57,360 bases of DNA. Source: Planctomycetota bacterium (GTDB lineage: Bacteria; Planctomycetota; SZUA-567). The notes beneath the pieces are model-generated. The model searched no databases and had not been told where the DNA came from. It worked only from the letters and a program-made list of their open reading frames with translations. Location of the stretch: positions 1-57,360 of the forward strand of contig JAIRTL010000024.1 of assembly GCA_031254915.1 (NCBI GenBank), in the 5' to 3' direction. Positions 9,550-18,784 of the stretch are shown piece by piece (the stretch's first letter is position 1; the number at the start of each line of letters is the position of its first letter). The position numbers and the translations under genes are program-made.

Positions 9550-10831
9550 GTTTACCATGGCGGAGGCGATCATCGCCAGGCGCACGGAGGACCGGGTCAA
9601 GGCGGGGGCGATCTGCCGCTCGAAGGTTGATTTCGCCTTCGCCAACGACATCACCGCTCCGCCGGCGATCAAGGAATTCGGCCGCATCGGGGCCGGGCGC
9701 ATCTTCGATCCGGCGCGTGCGGCGATCGTCGCCGACCACTTCACCCCCAACAAGGACATCGCCTCCGCCAACCAGGTGAAAACTGGCCGCGGCTTCGCGA
9801 AGAAGATGGGCATGCGCTTCTGGGAGACGGGCCGTTGCGGCGTCGAACACGCCATGCTGCCGGAACAGGGGCTTGTGCTGCCGGGCGACCTCGTCGTCGG
9901 CGCGGACAGCCACACCTGCACGGGCGGCGCCCTCGGCGCCCTCGCCACCGGCATGGGCTCCACCGACCTGGCCGTCGCCTGGGCGCTCGGGGAAGTGTGG
10001 GTGCGAATTCCGGAGACCCTCAGGGTCGACTACGTGGGTTCGCGTTCGCCGTGGATCACCGGCAAGGACCTGGTCCTCGACCTCATCGGCAGGATCGGCG
10101 TCGGCGGCGCCCGCTATATGGCGCTCGAAATCGGCGGCGACGCGATCGCCGATCTGCCCATGGACGATCGCTTCACCTTCGCCAACATGGCGATCGAAGC
10201 CGGCGGCAAGGCGGGGATTTTCGTCCCCGACGACAAAACCCTCGCCTACGCCTCGGCGCGGGCGGCGCGCCCGTTCGAACCGGTGTATCCGGACGCGGGC
10301 GCGCGCTACGCCAAGCGCATGGAAATCGACGTCGGGGCGCTTGATCCGGTCGTGGCGCTTCCGCATCTCCCGGACAAGGTGAAAAAGGCGGGGGAGGTCG
10401 GCGACATGCGCATCGACCAGGTCTTCATCGGCTCCTGCACGAACGGGCGGCTCCGCGACATGGCGCTGGCGGCGGCCGTGCTGAAAGGAAGGAAGGCGCA
10501 CCCCGACGTGCGGCTCATCGTCATTCCCGCCTCGTACGAGGTCTACCACGAGTGCATGCGCCGGGGATATATCCAGACCTTCCTCGACGCCGAGGCGGTC
10601 GTCGCCACCCCGTCGTGCGGACCGTGTCTGGGGGGACATCTGGGCATCCTCGCCGCCGGCGAACGCTGTCTCTCCACCAGCAACCGCAACTTCGTCGGGC
10701 GCATGGGATCGACCGGGAGCGAGGTGGTGCTGGCCAGCCCGATCGCCGCCGCCGCCGGAGCGGTTCTCGGCAGGATAGCCGATCCGCGCGAACTCCTCGG
10801 CGACGACCCGGCCATTTTCGAAGGGATCTGA
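9539..10831 (+). CDS. leuC: 3-isopropylmalate dehydratase large subunit
   Basis: A 430-residue aconitase-family protein; with LeuD it isomerises 2- to 3-isopropylmalate. The three [4Fe-4S] ligand regions are visible: GADSHTCTGGALG near 120, IGSCTNGRLRDM near 297, and TPSCGPCLGGH near 357. It is of the shorter LeuC type (about 420 residues) that also includes homoaconitase-like enzymes; the leu context decides the call. The start ATG at 9539 overlaps the end of leuA by 11 nt and has AAGGAG at about 9524-9529. A second Met seven residues later is possible. Overlap and 2-nt spacing to leuD indicate a single transcript with coupled translation. Confidence 0.94.
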   Translation: MATEFTMAEAIIARRTEDRVKAGAICRSKVDFAFANDITAPPAIKEFGRIGAGRIFDPARAAIVADHFTPNKDIASANQVKTGRGFAKKMGMRFWETGRCGVEHAMLPEQGLVLPGDLVVGADSHTCTGGALGALATGMGSTDLAVAWALGEVWVRIPETLRVDYVGSRSPWITGKDLVLDLIGRIGVGGARYMALEIGGDAIADLPMDDRFTFANMAIEAGGKAGIFVPDDKTLAYASARAARPFEPVYPDAGARYAKRMEIDVGALDPVVALPHLPDKVKKAGEVGDMRIDQVFIGSCTNGRLRDMALAAAVLKGRKAHPDVRLIVIPASYEVYHECMRRGYIQTFLDAEAVVATPSCGPCLGGHLGILAAGERCLSTSNRNFVGRMGSTGSEVVLASPIAAAAGAVLGRIADPRELLGDDPAIFEGI

Positions 10832-10833
10832 CC

Positions 10834-11340
10834 ATGGAAGAAACCATCACCGGCTCCGTCTGGGTTTACGGCGACAATGTGGATACCGACGCCATCATCC
10901 CGGCGCGCCACCTCACCATGGTGGAGCCGAAGGATCTGGCCCGGCACTGCATGGAGGATATCGACGAATCCTTCGCGACGGACGTCAAGCCCGGGGACAT
11001 CGTGGTGGGCGGCGCGAATTTCGGTTGCGGCTCCTCGCGCGAGCACGCGCCGCTGGCGCTTCTCGGAAGCGGCGTCGCCGCCGTCGTCGCCACCAGCTTC
11101 GCCCGCATCTTTTACCGCAACGCCATCAACGTCGGTCTGCCGATCCTCGAATGCCCTGACTTGGCGGGGCATGTCAAAAGGGGGAACGTCCTCAGGATCG
11201 ACGTCGATTCCGGGATTGTGAAGAACGAGACGACCGGGGAAGAATTCGCGTCAGAACCGTTCCCGCCGTTCCTTATGGATTTGATCAATTCGGGCGGCCT
11301 GGTCGAATACGCGAAACGCCGCCTGCGCGGCGAAGCGTAA
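10834..11340 (+). CDS. leuD: 3-isopropylmalate dehydratase small subunit
   Basis: The 168-residue swivel domain partners LeuC. It starts with the expected G-x-V-W-V-Y-G-D-N-V-D-T-D-A-I-I-P pattern at residues 7-23, contains GANFGCGSSREHAP near 60 (substrate loop) and ends with LINSGGLVEYAKRRL. Length and order match the compact type that pairs with short LeuC. It begins 2 nt after the leuC stop. The 100-bp convergent gap to galK contains a fragment ATACCGTTCG (11397-11406) shared with a repeat elsewhere in this window. Confidence 0.94.
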   Translation: MEETITGSVWVYGDNVDTDAIIPARHLTMVEPKDLARHCMEDIDESFATDVKPGDIVVGGANFGCGSSREHAPLALLGSGVAAVVATSFARIFYRNAINVGLPILECPDLAGHVKRGNVLRIDVDSGIVKNETTGEEFASEPFPPFLMDLINSGGLVEYAKRRLRGEA

Positions 11341-11440
11341 ACGCTGCCGCATCGTGTTTTCAGGGAGGAAACGCGACCGTCATTTCCGTTGCGGGCATAC
11401 CGTTCGGGATCCTTGTACGCCGCCGTTTTCGCCGCCGGTT

Positions 11441-12613
11441 CTACAGTTTTCCGCCTTCCGCGCCGGGTCCGGCGGTGAAAAGATGGATTTCCGGATCGAT
11501 TCGCGTCTTCTCCCGGTAGCGCTCGCCCAACTTTTCCGCGAACGCCTCGGCGCGATCCGCCCCAACCAGGTTGATGGTCGCGCCGCCGAAGCCGCCTCCG
11601 GAGAGGCGCGCCCCGAAGCAGCCCGGGATTTCCAGCGCCAGGTCGACCATGACGTCGAGTTCCGGCGAGGAATTGCCGAGCCAGTCGCGACTGGAGGCGT
11701 GCGAATCGGCCATGAGGCCGCCCATGGCCCGGTAGTCGCCCCTTTGGAGCGCCTCGGCGCTGGCGAGGACGCGGGCGTTTTCGGTCACGATGTGGCGGGC
11801 GCGGCGGTAATCCTCGTCCCCCATGGCGGTCCGGCACTGGTCGAGCTCCTCCGGGTTCACGTCGCGGAGGTGGGAGATTTTCTTGTCCGGAAACTTTTCG
11901 GCGCAGATCGCGGCGGCGCGGAAGCAGGATGCGCGCAGGCGGTTGTAGGCGCCGTCGACGAGGGCGTGCGGCGCCTTGGTGTTGGCGATGACGAGTTTGA
12001 CCCCGTTGCCGAGCGGATAGTATGAATACCTGTCGAGGAAGCGGCAGTCGAGGAAGACTAGCCGTTCGGATCTGCCCATCGCGGAGGTGAACTGGTCGAG
12101 GATGCCGCAGTTCATGCCGACGAAATCGTTTTCCGCCGCCTGGGAGTTGAGGGCGACGTCGATGGGATCCATTTCGAAGCCGTTGAGCGCGCGCAGGAAC
12201 GAGGCCGTCGCCACTTCCAGCGCCGCGGAACTGGACAATCCGGCGCCGAGAGGGACGTCGCCAAGCACCATCGCCTCGAAGGCGTCCACCCCGATTCCCT
12301 TGTTCCGGAGCTGCCAGACGACGCCCATGACGTAATTGAGCCAGGGGTTGTCCTTGGTCTTGAGGGGTTCGGCGACCGGGAAGGAGGCGCCGGAATTGAA
12401 GGTGCGGGAATAGACCCGCGCCAGCGCGCCCTCGACCCGCCGCCCGACGACGGCGATGCGCCGGTCGATGGCGGCCGCGAGGATGAAGCCGTCGTTGTAG
12501 TCCGTGTGATTGCCTATGACTTCCACCCGCCCCGGCGCGTCGCCGTAATGGGTGGCGTTTTCGCCGAAGATGTCGACGAATTCCCGGGCGGCTTTTCCGA
12601 TCATGTCCTCCAT
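11441..12613 (-). CDS. galK: Galactokinase (GHMP kinase)
   Basis: A 390-residue kinase predicted to make galactose 1-phosphate from galactose and ATP. The family fingerprint PGRVEVIGNHTDYN is at residues 27-40. It carries Asn where most galactokinases have Glu or Asp (GEHTDYN), a change that leaves the His-x-Asp-Tyr core intact. The GHMP ATP loop is PLGAGLSSSAALE near 117-130, and motif 3 SGGGFGGATINLV is near the C-terminus. ATG at 12613 follows GGAGGAAC on the minus strand, and upstream in-frame sequence looks non-coding. There is no other Leloir-pathway gene in the window. It is convergent with leuD. Specificity for galactose versus a related sugar is inferred from family resemblance. Confidence 0.88.
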   Translation of the reverse strand: MEDMIGKAAREFVDIFGENATHYGDAPGRVEVIGNHTDYNDGFILAAAIDRRIAVVGRRVEGALARVYSRTFNSGASFPVAEPLKTKDNPWLNYVMGVVWQLRNKGIGVDAFEAMVLGDVPLGAGLSSSAALEVATASFLRALNGFEMDPIDVALNSQAAENDFVGMNCGILDQFTSAMGRSERLVFLDCRFLDRYSYYPLGNGVKLVIANTKAPHALVDGAYNRLRASCFRAAAICAEKFPDKKISHLRDVNPEELDQCRTAMGDEDYRRARHIVTENARVLASAEALQRGDYRAMGGLMADSHASSRDWLGNSSPELDVMVDLALEIPGCFGARLSGGGFGGATINLVGADRAEAFAEKLGERYREKTRIDPEIHLFTAGPGAEGGKL

Positions 12614-12741
12614 CCCGTTCCTCCATTGGCGCGTTTTCGGAAAGTGTCGCCCCCGTCCAGCGTTTTCAGGCGCAACCGCGCCTGGCGAAACGCGCGGACG
12701 CTGTGGGGTCGGCTGATCGCGAAAACGCCGCGGGGGTCGCG

Positions 12742-13032
12742 TCAACCGCGTTCCGCGAGGCGACGCCGGTTTTGTTTATACACGAAGGCGATGACTTCCG
12801 CCACCGCCGGATAGAGTTCGGTGGGGATGAGGGAGCCGACGTCGAGCTTGGCGAGCATTTCCACCAGATCTGGGTCGTCGCGGATCGGGATGTTCTGCCC
12901 GCGCGCGATGTCGAGGATCTTCTCCGCGACCTTGCCCCGGCCCTTGGCGAGCACCCTCGGCGCCGCCTCCCGGTCCTCGTTGTAGCGAAGCGCCACGGCG
13001 AGCTGCCGCTTGGTGGCGTTTTGTTTCGCCAT
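12742..13032 (-). CDS. Stand-alone FlhB C-terminal-domain homologue (FlhX-like)
   Basis: The 96-residue protein matches the cytoplasmic tail of the flagellar export protein FlhB (EscU/YscU/HrcU family): AVALRYNEDREAAPRVLAKG, VAEKILDIARGQNIPI, LIPTELYPAVAEVIAFVY. No membrane part is present. The self-cleavage motif NPTH of full FlhB is replaced here by a segment reading ATKRQ, so autocleavage is not expected. Small FlhB-like proteins of this kind occur in many flagellated bacteria and can partly replace the FlhB tail. It ends 128 nt before galK starts and is the only export-type gene here; fliS is 26 kb away. Confidence 0.85.
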   Translation of the reverse strand: MAKQNATKRQLAVALRYNEDREAAPRVLAKGRGKVAEKILDIARGQNIPIRDDPDLVEMLAKLDVGSLIPTELYPAVAEVIAFVYKQNRRRLAERG

Positions 13033-13339
13033 TTCGTTCCCGTCTCCCGTTCCGAGGAATAGCGCCGGCGCCGTACGGAACTATAGGCGGCGGGGAACAA
13101 AAGCGCCTCGTTGATCCCGCTCAAGGACATGCGGCGGATAACCGGATGCGTTCGCGGCGGCTGCTCGCCGCCGGCGATGAAGAAGCGCTTCCCGACCCAC
13201 ATCCACGACTCGGCTCTCGAGTCGCCGGCGATACGCGTCTGCGCCGGACTGAGCTGCCCGCAACTCCCGGTCGCGCCCCGCGACCTCGCGGCGGCCGCGG
13301 AAGCGGTCTTCGCCGATCTCGTCCGACCCTTGCTTTCGG
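13033..13339. other. 307-bp gap without a convincing gene
   Basis: Several frames are open because of high G+C, but none shows a recognisable domain. A plus-strand frame containing RVCAGLSCPQLP and a minus-strand frame containing WMWVGKRFFIAGGE look slightly protein-like. Either could be a remnant. Confidence 0.3.
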
Positions 13340-13990
13340 TCAATCCGACAGGAAGCGGAGCGCCTCCCTCGGCGCGTCGATGATCGCCCGCGCGCCCGCG
13401 CCGACCAGTTCCTCGACGGGCCGGAACCCCCACGCGACCCCCACCGTGTGCATGCCGGCGGCAAGGCCGGTGCGCATGTCCGTGTTGGTGTCGCCAAGAT
13501 ACAGGAATTTCCCCGGCTCGACGCCCAGCGCCTCGGCGATGGCGAGCGCGCCGGCGGGATCGGGTTTTTTCGGCACGCCGTCCATAGCGCCCCGGACGAA
13601 GCGGAAACGGTCGCCGAAATAGTGTTTGACGACGACCTGCGTGAAAACGTCCGGTTTGTTCGAGAGCACCGTCATGGGGACGCCCAATCCGGCGACGGCG
13701 TCCAGGAAGCCGGGGATGCCGGGGTAGGGGCGCGTCTTGTTATGCCAGTTCGTGTCGTACGCCGCCGACATGCTCGCGGCCAGCCGCTTCACGGTGGCGT
13801 CGTCGGTCCCTTCCGGCGCGGCGCGGCGGGCGAGATTTTCCATGCCGTCGCCGACGAAATACCGATAGGGATCGAGGGGGTGGACAGGATGGCCCGCCTC
13901 GGCGAGGACCGCGTTCATCGAGTCCGCGAGATCCTCGAGAGTGTCGAGAAGGGTGCCGTCAAGGTCGAACATTACAGCGGAAAACCGCAT
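13340..13990 (-). CDS. HAD-superfamily phosphatase, phosphoglycolate phosphatase type
   Basis: The 216-residue protein has all HAD motifs: DLDGTLLDT at residues 9-17 (nucleophile and acid Asp), VLSNKPD near 110 (motif II Ser, usually Thr/Ser), a KPDPAG lysine near 142, and LYLGDTNTDM near 166 (motif III/IV Asp pair). The helical cap between residues 18 and 85 is of the Gph/PGP type. It most likely clears 2-phosphoglycolate, but relatives act on other small phosphates, so specificity is inferred. The ATG at 13990 is divergent from the PPIase gene with a 420-bp gap. Confidence 0.85.
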   Translation of the reverse strand: MRFSAVMFDLDGTLLDTLEDLADSMNAVLAEAGHPVHPLDPYRYFVGDGMENLARRAAPEGTDDATVKRLAASMSAAYDTNWHNKTRPYPGIPGFLDAVAGLGVPMTVLSNKPDVFTQVVVKHYFGDRFRFVRGAMDGVPKKPDPAGALAIAEALGVEPGKFLYLGDTNTDMRTGLAAGMHTVGVAWGFRPVEELVGAGARAIIDAPREALRFLSD

Positions 13991-14261
13991 TGATGGGTAC
14001 CCCGTTTTTCTATGGAAGCGAAATATGCCGGGCGGTTCGCGTCGACGGCGCGAAAAAACTGCCGCAAATCCCGCTTCCTCCGAGCGTCATTTTTGCCGAT
14101 TGGCGCGGGAAACGGCTGGGGGAACGGGAACTTCCAACTGGTAAAGCTCTTAGTGTATGACGGAGCCGTGGACCGGTCAAGACGCCATCCGGGTTGCGGC
14201 GACGCTTTGCCGGATTTCCCGTTTGTCCGATTCGGAAGGGTGGCAGGTCGGCAATTTCGTC

Positions 14262-14290
14262 TTGCATTCGCGCGTTTCGGGGGATATAAA
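14262..14290 (+). promoter_or_regulatory. Candidate sigma-70-type promoter for the PPIase gene
   Basis: TTGCAT (14262-14267), a 17-nt spacer and TATAAA (14285-14290) lie in the 420-bp divergent gap 13991-14410. Transcription would begin near 14297, giving a leader of about 115 nt with a small GGAGCC/GGCTCC hairpin near 14371-14388. Nothing else is recognisable in this gap. Confidence 0.5.
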
Positions 14291-14410
14291 TCAACTTTAA
14301 CCGGGAGACCCGGCGTGGCGAAAGAAATCCGCCCCGGGGAGACAGTACAGGGAGTGGGTCGCGCGCGGGATGGAGCCTTTCCTGGCTCCGAACAATCAGA
14401 AGGATACGGC

Positions 14411-15475
14411 ATGCTTTCGACCATCATGCGCCGGGCGTCGGCGAGTATATTGGTTGCGCTGGTTTTTCTCGGCGCGGCGCGGGCGCAGGAACTGGCGTAC
14501 GCGATTTTCATCCGGGTCAACGGCAGGCCCATCACCCAGGAAAACGTCGCGCACGCGATGCGCTTCCTTCTCAAGCGCGAATTCCACGATCAGATGCCGT
14601 ACGACGAGCGCGAGCAGGAACTGCTGCAACGCGCCGCGATCCGCGACCTGGTCCGCACTTACCTCATTCATGACGAGGCGCGGAAGCTCGGCGTCAAGGC
14701 GAACCGGTCTTACACGCAGCGCGCGATCGCGGCGGCCGGATTCAAACAGGAGGAGGCGTCGCCGACGATCAGGCGCATGCTCGAGGCGGACGACCTTTTC
14801 GACGACATCATGATGAATCAGGGAACGCCGATCAAGAATCCGTCGCCCCGTGAGATCAAGGATTTTTACAACAAGAACCGCGACAGCTTCCGCAACGACG
14901 CCTTCATCGTCGTCCGCACGATTTTCATCGCCGACGACGGCTCCAGGCCGCAGTCCTATTTCAAGTCGCGCGCGGAAGACCTTCTCCAGACGCTTTCCGC
15001 CACGCCCCCATCCATGCGCACCGACGCCTTCGCCAAAGCGGCGCAGGAGTCGAGCCAGGACATTTTCGGCCAGTTCGGCGGCCTGCTCACCGGCGCGGCC
15101 CCCGAGCCCTGGATGCCGCAGGAGTTCAACAACGAATCGGAGGACGGCAAGCCGATCTTCCCCGAGGAAATGGTCGCCGCCATCCGCAGGTTGAAAACCA
15201 GGGGCGAAATCAGGATGGCGGTGAGCGCGGAAGGCTTCCACCTGCTGTATCTCGAGGACATTCGCGGCGGCAATATCCTCGGCTGGGACGAGGCGTCGCG
15301 AATCATCGACTATTACCTGAAGCAGCGCTACCGCAACGAACGCATGCGTAGTTGGATCGGCAGGGTGTACGACCGCAGCGATGTGCGCTGGCATGACGGA
15401 TCGTCGTACGAAAAATCCCGCCTCACCGAGATTCTCCTGCCTTCCGAGCGCAGCTCCACGAACGCGCCCCGATGA
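14411..15475 (+). CDS. Periplasmic SurA/PrsA-like peptidyl-prolyl isomerase
   Basis: A 354-residue protein with an N-terminal signal peptide (MLSTIMRRASASILVALVFL, cleavage after ARA near residue 25). The following helical region (IFIRVNGRPITQENVAHAMRFLLKREF) is the SurA N-terminal chaperone pattern, including the VNGxPIT start. A divergent parvulin-like part follows (EIKDFYNKNRDSFRND, IFIADDG, and late GGLLTGAAPEPWMPQEF with EGFHLLYLEDIRGG). It probably chaperones outer-membrane or secreted proteins. Parvulin active-site residues are poorly conserved, so isomerase activity is uncertain. ATG 14411 follows AAGGA. It may share regulation with the kinase gene downstream, separated by 231 nt that contain a repeat element. 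Confidence 0.75.
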   Translation: MLSTIMRRASASILVALVFLGAARAQELAYAIFIRVNGRPITQENVAHAMRFLLKREFHDQMPYDEREQELLQRAAIRDLVRTYLIHDEARKLGVKANRSYTQRAIAAAGFKQEEASPTIRRMLEADDLFDDIMMNQGTPIKNPSPREIKDFYNKNRDSFRNDAFIVVRTIFIADDGSRPQSYFKSRAEDLLQTLSATPPSMRTDAFAKAAQESSQDIFGQFGGLLTGAAPEPWMPQEFNNESEDGKPIFPEEMVAAIRRLKTRGEIRMAVSAEGFHLLYLEDIRGGNILGWDEASRIIDYYLKQRYRNERMRSWIGRVYDRSDVRWHDGSSYEKSRLTEILLPSERSSTNAPR

Positions 15476-15529
15476 GCTCTGCCGGCGTTTTTTGCGTAAC
15501 AATCGCGCCGGGTCGGGAACTATACTGCC

Positions 15530-15579
15530 ATACCGTTCACGGTCCGGAATTGTGATTCCCCCAACTGTGCGCGATCACG
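15530..15579 (+). repeat. 50-bp dispersed repeat, copy 1 (two-hairpin element)
   Basis: It matches 26529-26578 at 43 of 50 positions; all seven differences are transitions. It holds two small hairpins: ACCG-TTCA-CGGT (15532-15543) and GGAAT-TGTG-ATTCC (15546-15559). A possible third stem CCCAAC/GTTGGG spans 15560-15565 and 15581-15586. It lies between the PPIase stop and the kinase start, 128 nt before the kinase ATG. Function unknown; a structured leader or a mobile palindromic repeat are both possible. Confidence 0.7.
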
Positions 15580-15706
15580 CGTTGGGGAGAGAGTTTTCGA
15601 TAGTCGTTGGGCAAGCCGCTTCGGCGTCCGATCCGACAACGGGCGCGCCGCGCCGCAACTCGCCGGGGAGGTTCCGGTGCGACGGCGTTGACGCGCTGGT
15701 ATAGAC

Positions 15707-18700
15707 ATGATTCATCCCGAGTTTGTCCAGTGCGTCCTGTGCGGCCACCGCTTCCATCCCGGAAGGACCGTGGGATCGGTGTATTGTCCGCGTTGCGGCA
15801 GGCGCTTCAACCCCTATTCCTCGCTCGAAGACACGGCGATCATCGAAGCGGTCCCCGGCAAGGACTGGACGGCCGCCCCGGAGCGCGTCCTCGCGCCGCA
15901 GTCGTCCACCTCCGCCCGCCTTTCCCAGGACGACGGCGCCTCGCGGCGCTTCGGCGACTACGATCTTATCGAGGAGATCGCCCGCGGCGGCATGGGCGTG
16001 GTGTACCGCGCGAGCCAGCGGGTGCTGCGCCGCGTCGTCGCCCTGAAGGTCCTCAGAAGCGGCGACAACGCCAGTGTCGAGGAGCGCGAGCGGTTTCTGC
16101 GCGAAGCCAAGGCGGCGGCGTGCCTGTCGCACCCGAACATCGTCCAAATCCACGATTTCTCGGTGCACCAGGGTCAACCGTACTTCACCATGGACTTCAT
16201 CAACGGCCAGCCCCTCGACCGGCTTATCGAAAAGGGGCCGCTCAACACCCGCCGCGCCGTCGTCGTCATCGAAGCGGTCGCGCGCGCCATCGACTACGCG
16301 CACTCGGAAGGAATCATCCACCGCGATCTCAAGCCCGCCAACATCATCGTCGACCGCGACGGCAGGCCGATGATCACGGACTTCGGGCTCGCGATCGACC
16401 TTTCCGGCGAAAGCGAGCGCCTCCAGCGCATGACCACCGCCGGGTCGATCATGGGCACCATCCCGTATATTCCGCCCGAACAGGCGGCCGGCAGGGTGAA
16501 CGAGATCAACGAACGCTCCGACGTGTACGCGATGGGCGCCGTCCTCTATGAAATGCTCACCGGCCGCGCCCCCTTCACCGGCTTCACCCAGTTCGAGCTG
16601 CTTCGCCGCGTCATCAACCAGGAGCCGCCGCCGCCGCGTTCCATCAACCCGAAAGTCCACCGCGACGTCGAGACGATGGTGATGAAGTGTCTGGAAAAGG
16701 ATCCGCGCCGGCGTTACGACTCCGCCAAGGCGTTCGCCGACGACTGCCGGGCCTTCCTCAAGGGCGAAGTCATCACCGCCCGGCCGGCGACACTCGGCTA
16801 CCGCGTACGCCGCGCCCTCACGCGCCGGCCGCTCCTTTCCGTGCTCGCCGTGTCCGTCGTCGTCCTCTTTCTCGCCGCCTGGCAGGGGATCAACCGCTCG
16901 CAAAGCCTTGCCCAGGAAAAGCTCATCACCGAGGCGGCGCTCGAGGAGACGCGTTCCCTCGCCGAGGACCTCGCCCGCGAAAAGGAAAAGGCGGACAGCC
17001 AGGTCAGGCGCGACTGGAAGACGGAATACAACATCAGCTTCGATTACGCCTTCCGCTGGGATCCGGACACCGAGCGCTCGCGCCGGCTGGAGATTCCCTG
17101 GCTCGATCCGCAGCGCGCCCGGCTGCTCGCCTCCCCCCCGCGCCTGGCGCTCTCCAACCTGAACAGCCCGGAGGCCGATCCGACCCGGCGCGAATCGCTG
17201 CTCGATTCGGCGGCGGACCTCGGCTTTCCCTTCGCGTTCCCGCGCGAGGTGCGGGTGACGCTCCGCATCCAGACGCCGCAGGAGGGCGTCGGGGAGCTGC
17301 TTCTGTTCCTCGACGCCGATCGCCTCTACCAGGCGCACGTCGGCACCACGATCGCGCGCTTCGGCTCCGTGGCCAGACCCGGGGCGGCGTTCTACCGGGG
17401 GGAAGCGGTCCTCAAGGAGGAACCCGCCTTCACGGTGAAGCCGGGGGTGGTGATGGAACTGGTGATCGAGCGCTCCGACGACCGCATCCGCGCCCTCATC
17501 GACGGGCAGATCGTCCTCGACGCCGACGACCCGGCCCCCGTGGTGTCGAACACCGAACTCGGCCGCCTCGCCATCGACGTCCGGGACGGGGCGCTCGGCT
17601 TCTTCGACATGACGGTCGAAGTGCGGGGCATGAGCCGGAACCTTGTCTCGAACCTGGTGGAAATGGCCGACCTCATGGCGGCCCGCGGCCGCGCCGAAAT
17701 GTCCCTCCGGCTGTACACGAGCATCCTGCTCGAACCCACGGACCCGCAAAACCGGCTAAAGGCGCTGCGCGGATTCGCTCGCTCTCTCTGGCTCGGCCTG
17801 CCGAGGCGCGACCGCAACCGGGCCGGCATCGAGGCCGCCTGTTCCGAACTTGACGCCCAGCTGCGCGCCTCCGGCATGGCGGCGCCGGGGGAAATCGACT
17901 ATCTCCTCGGGCTCGCCCTGTCCTTCAACCCCGTGCCCGACCGGGAGCGCGTGTACGCGCTCGAGCGGCTCGACCGCGCCGCCGCACTCGCCTATTCCGC
18001 GGGCGGCGATTCCGCCGAATACGGCGATCTGGCGCGGCACGAGGCGGCGTTCGTCTATCTTCGCCAGGATCATCTCGACGAGGCGGTGCGCTCCTTCGAC
18101 GCCCTGCTCGTCGACGACACCTATCGCCGGTTGTTCGACCGGTTCGGCACCGAACTCGGCGGCGGCGGCCACGCCGCGCTTCTTCTCGAAAAGGTGGACC
18201 AGCTTCTCAAGGACGAGGCCGACCTCGTCCCGGCGGGCGTCCTCCTCAAGGCGGCGGCGGTGATCGCCCCAAGAAGCCGCGAATGCGCGCAGCGCTTCCG
18301 CCGGCTCGCGAACATCTACGGCAAGGAAGGCCGCATGCAGCCGACCCTGGAGTATTTCCGCCAGGCCCAGGCGCTGGCCCCCGACTGGCATCTCCCCTAT
18401 CTCGACGAGGCTCTTCTCTACTGCCGCGGCGGCCAGCCCGGCCGCGCCAACGACGCGATCGCCATGGCCGAGGAGGCGCTCCCGCAATCCGCAGAACTCC
18501 AGATCGGCATCGCCAGGCTGTTCCTCAAGGATCTGCCGGCGGAGTCCCGGGATCCTGAACGCGCGGCCGATGCGGCGTCGAAGGCTGTCACCCTGTCGCA
18601 GCGGCTGAACCCGAGCGCGCACGAATACGAGGCCACGGCGTTCCTTCGTCTGGGCCGTTACCGCGAGGCGCTGGCCGCCATCGACGCCTCGATAGAACTG

Positions 18701-18784
18701 GAGCGCAACGAAACGCGCACCGGCATCCGCGCCGAGATCATGGCGCTTCTCGCCAATTCGACGTCGGAGGGATCGCAGGAATGA
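15707..18784 (+). CDS. Membrane Ser/Thr protein kinase with zinc ribbon, LamG-like region and TPRs
   Basis: A 1025-residue protein. Domain order: an N-terminal zinc ribbon (C9-x2-C12 and C27-x2-C30); a kinase domain at about 83-345 with glycine loop EEIARGGMGVVYRA, VALK lysine near 113, HRDLKPANI near 205 and DFG near 225; a transmembrane helix at about 374-395; a short coiled coil to about 440; a beta-rich LamG/concanavalin-like segment near 470-650; and TPR-like helices from about 670 to the end. Kinase and zinc ribbon are cytoplasmic and the rest is presumably periplasmic, an architecture common in PVC-group bacteria. All catalytic residues are present. The ATG at 15707 has no clear ribosome-binding site, but homology starts within 8 residues. 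The stop overlaps the next gene as ATGA, so the two are translationally coupled. Confidence 0.9.
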   Translation: MIHPEFVQCVLCGHRFHPGRTVGSVYCPRCGRRFNPYSSLEDTAIIEAVPGKDWTAAPERVLAPQSSTSARLSQDDGASRRFGDYDLIEEIARGGMGVVYRASQRVLRRVVALKVLRSGDNASVEERERFLREAKAAACLSHPNIVQIHDFSVHQGQPYFTMDFINGQPLDRLIEKGPLNTRRAVVVIEAVARAIDYAHSEGIIHRDLKPANIIVDRDGRPMITDFGLAIDLSGESERLQRMTTAGSIMGTIPYIPPEQAAGRVNEINERSDVYAMGAVLYEMLTGRAPFTGFTQFELLRRVINQEPPPPRSINPKVHRDVETMVMKCLEKDPRRRYDSAKAFADDCRAFLKGEVITARPATLGYRVRRALTRRPLLSVLAVSVVVLFLAAWQGINRSQSLAQEKLITEAALEETRSLAEDLAREKEKADSQVRRDWKTEYNISFDYAFRWDPDTERSRRLEIPWLDPQRARLLASPPRLALSNLNSPEADPTRRESLLDSAADLGFPFAFPREVRVTLRIQTPQEGVGELLLFLDADRLYQAHVGTTIARFGSVARPGAAFYRGEAVLKEEPAFTVKPGVVMELVIERSDDRIRALIDGQIVLDADDPAPVVSNTELGRLAIDVRDGALGFFDMTVEVRGMSRNLVSNLVEMADLMAARGRAEMSLRLYTSILLEPTDPQNRLKALRGFARSLWLGLPRRDRNRAGIEAACSELDAQLRASGMAAPGEIDYLLGLALSFNPVPDRERVYALERLDRAAALAYSAGGDSAEYGDLARHEAAFVYLRQDHLDEAVRSFDALLVDDTYRRLFDRFGTELGGGGHAALLLEKVDQLLKDEADLVPAGVLLKAAAVIAPRSRECAQRFRRLANIYGKEGRMQPTLEYFRQAQALAPDWHLPYLDEALLYCRGGQPGRANDAIAMAEEALPQSAELQIGIARLFLKDLPAESRDPERAADAASKAVTLSQRLNPSAHEYEATAFLRLGRYREALAAIDASIELERNETRTGIRAEIMALLANSTSEGSQE

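Noticed and set aside
13111-13383. Plus-strand frame with RVCAGLSCP text resembling a thioredoxin-like ferredoxin fragment
   Set aside because: It is very short, overlaps the end of the HAD gene in antisense, and has only one Cys pair; not enough to call a gene or remnant.
14221-14260. T-box-like AGGGTGGCA text upstream of the PPIase gene
   Set aside because: The conserved T-box continuation (ACCGCG) is missing, no terminator follows, and the gene is not an amino-acid or tRNA synthetase gene.
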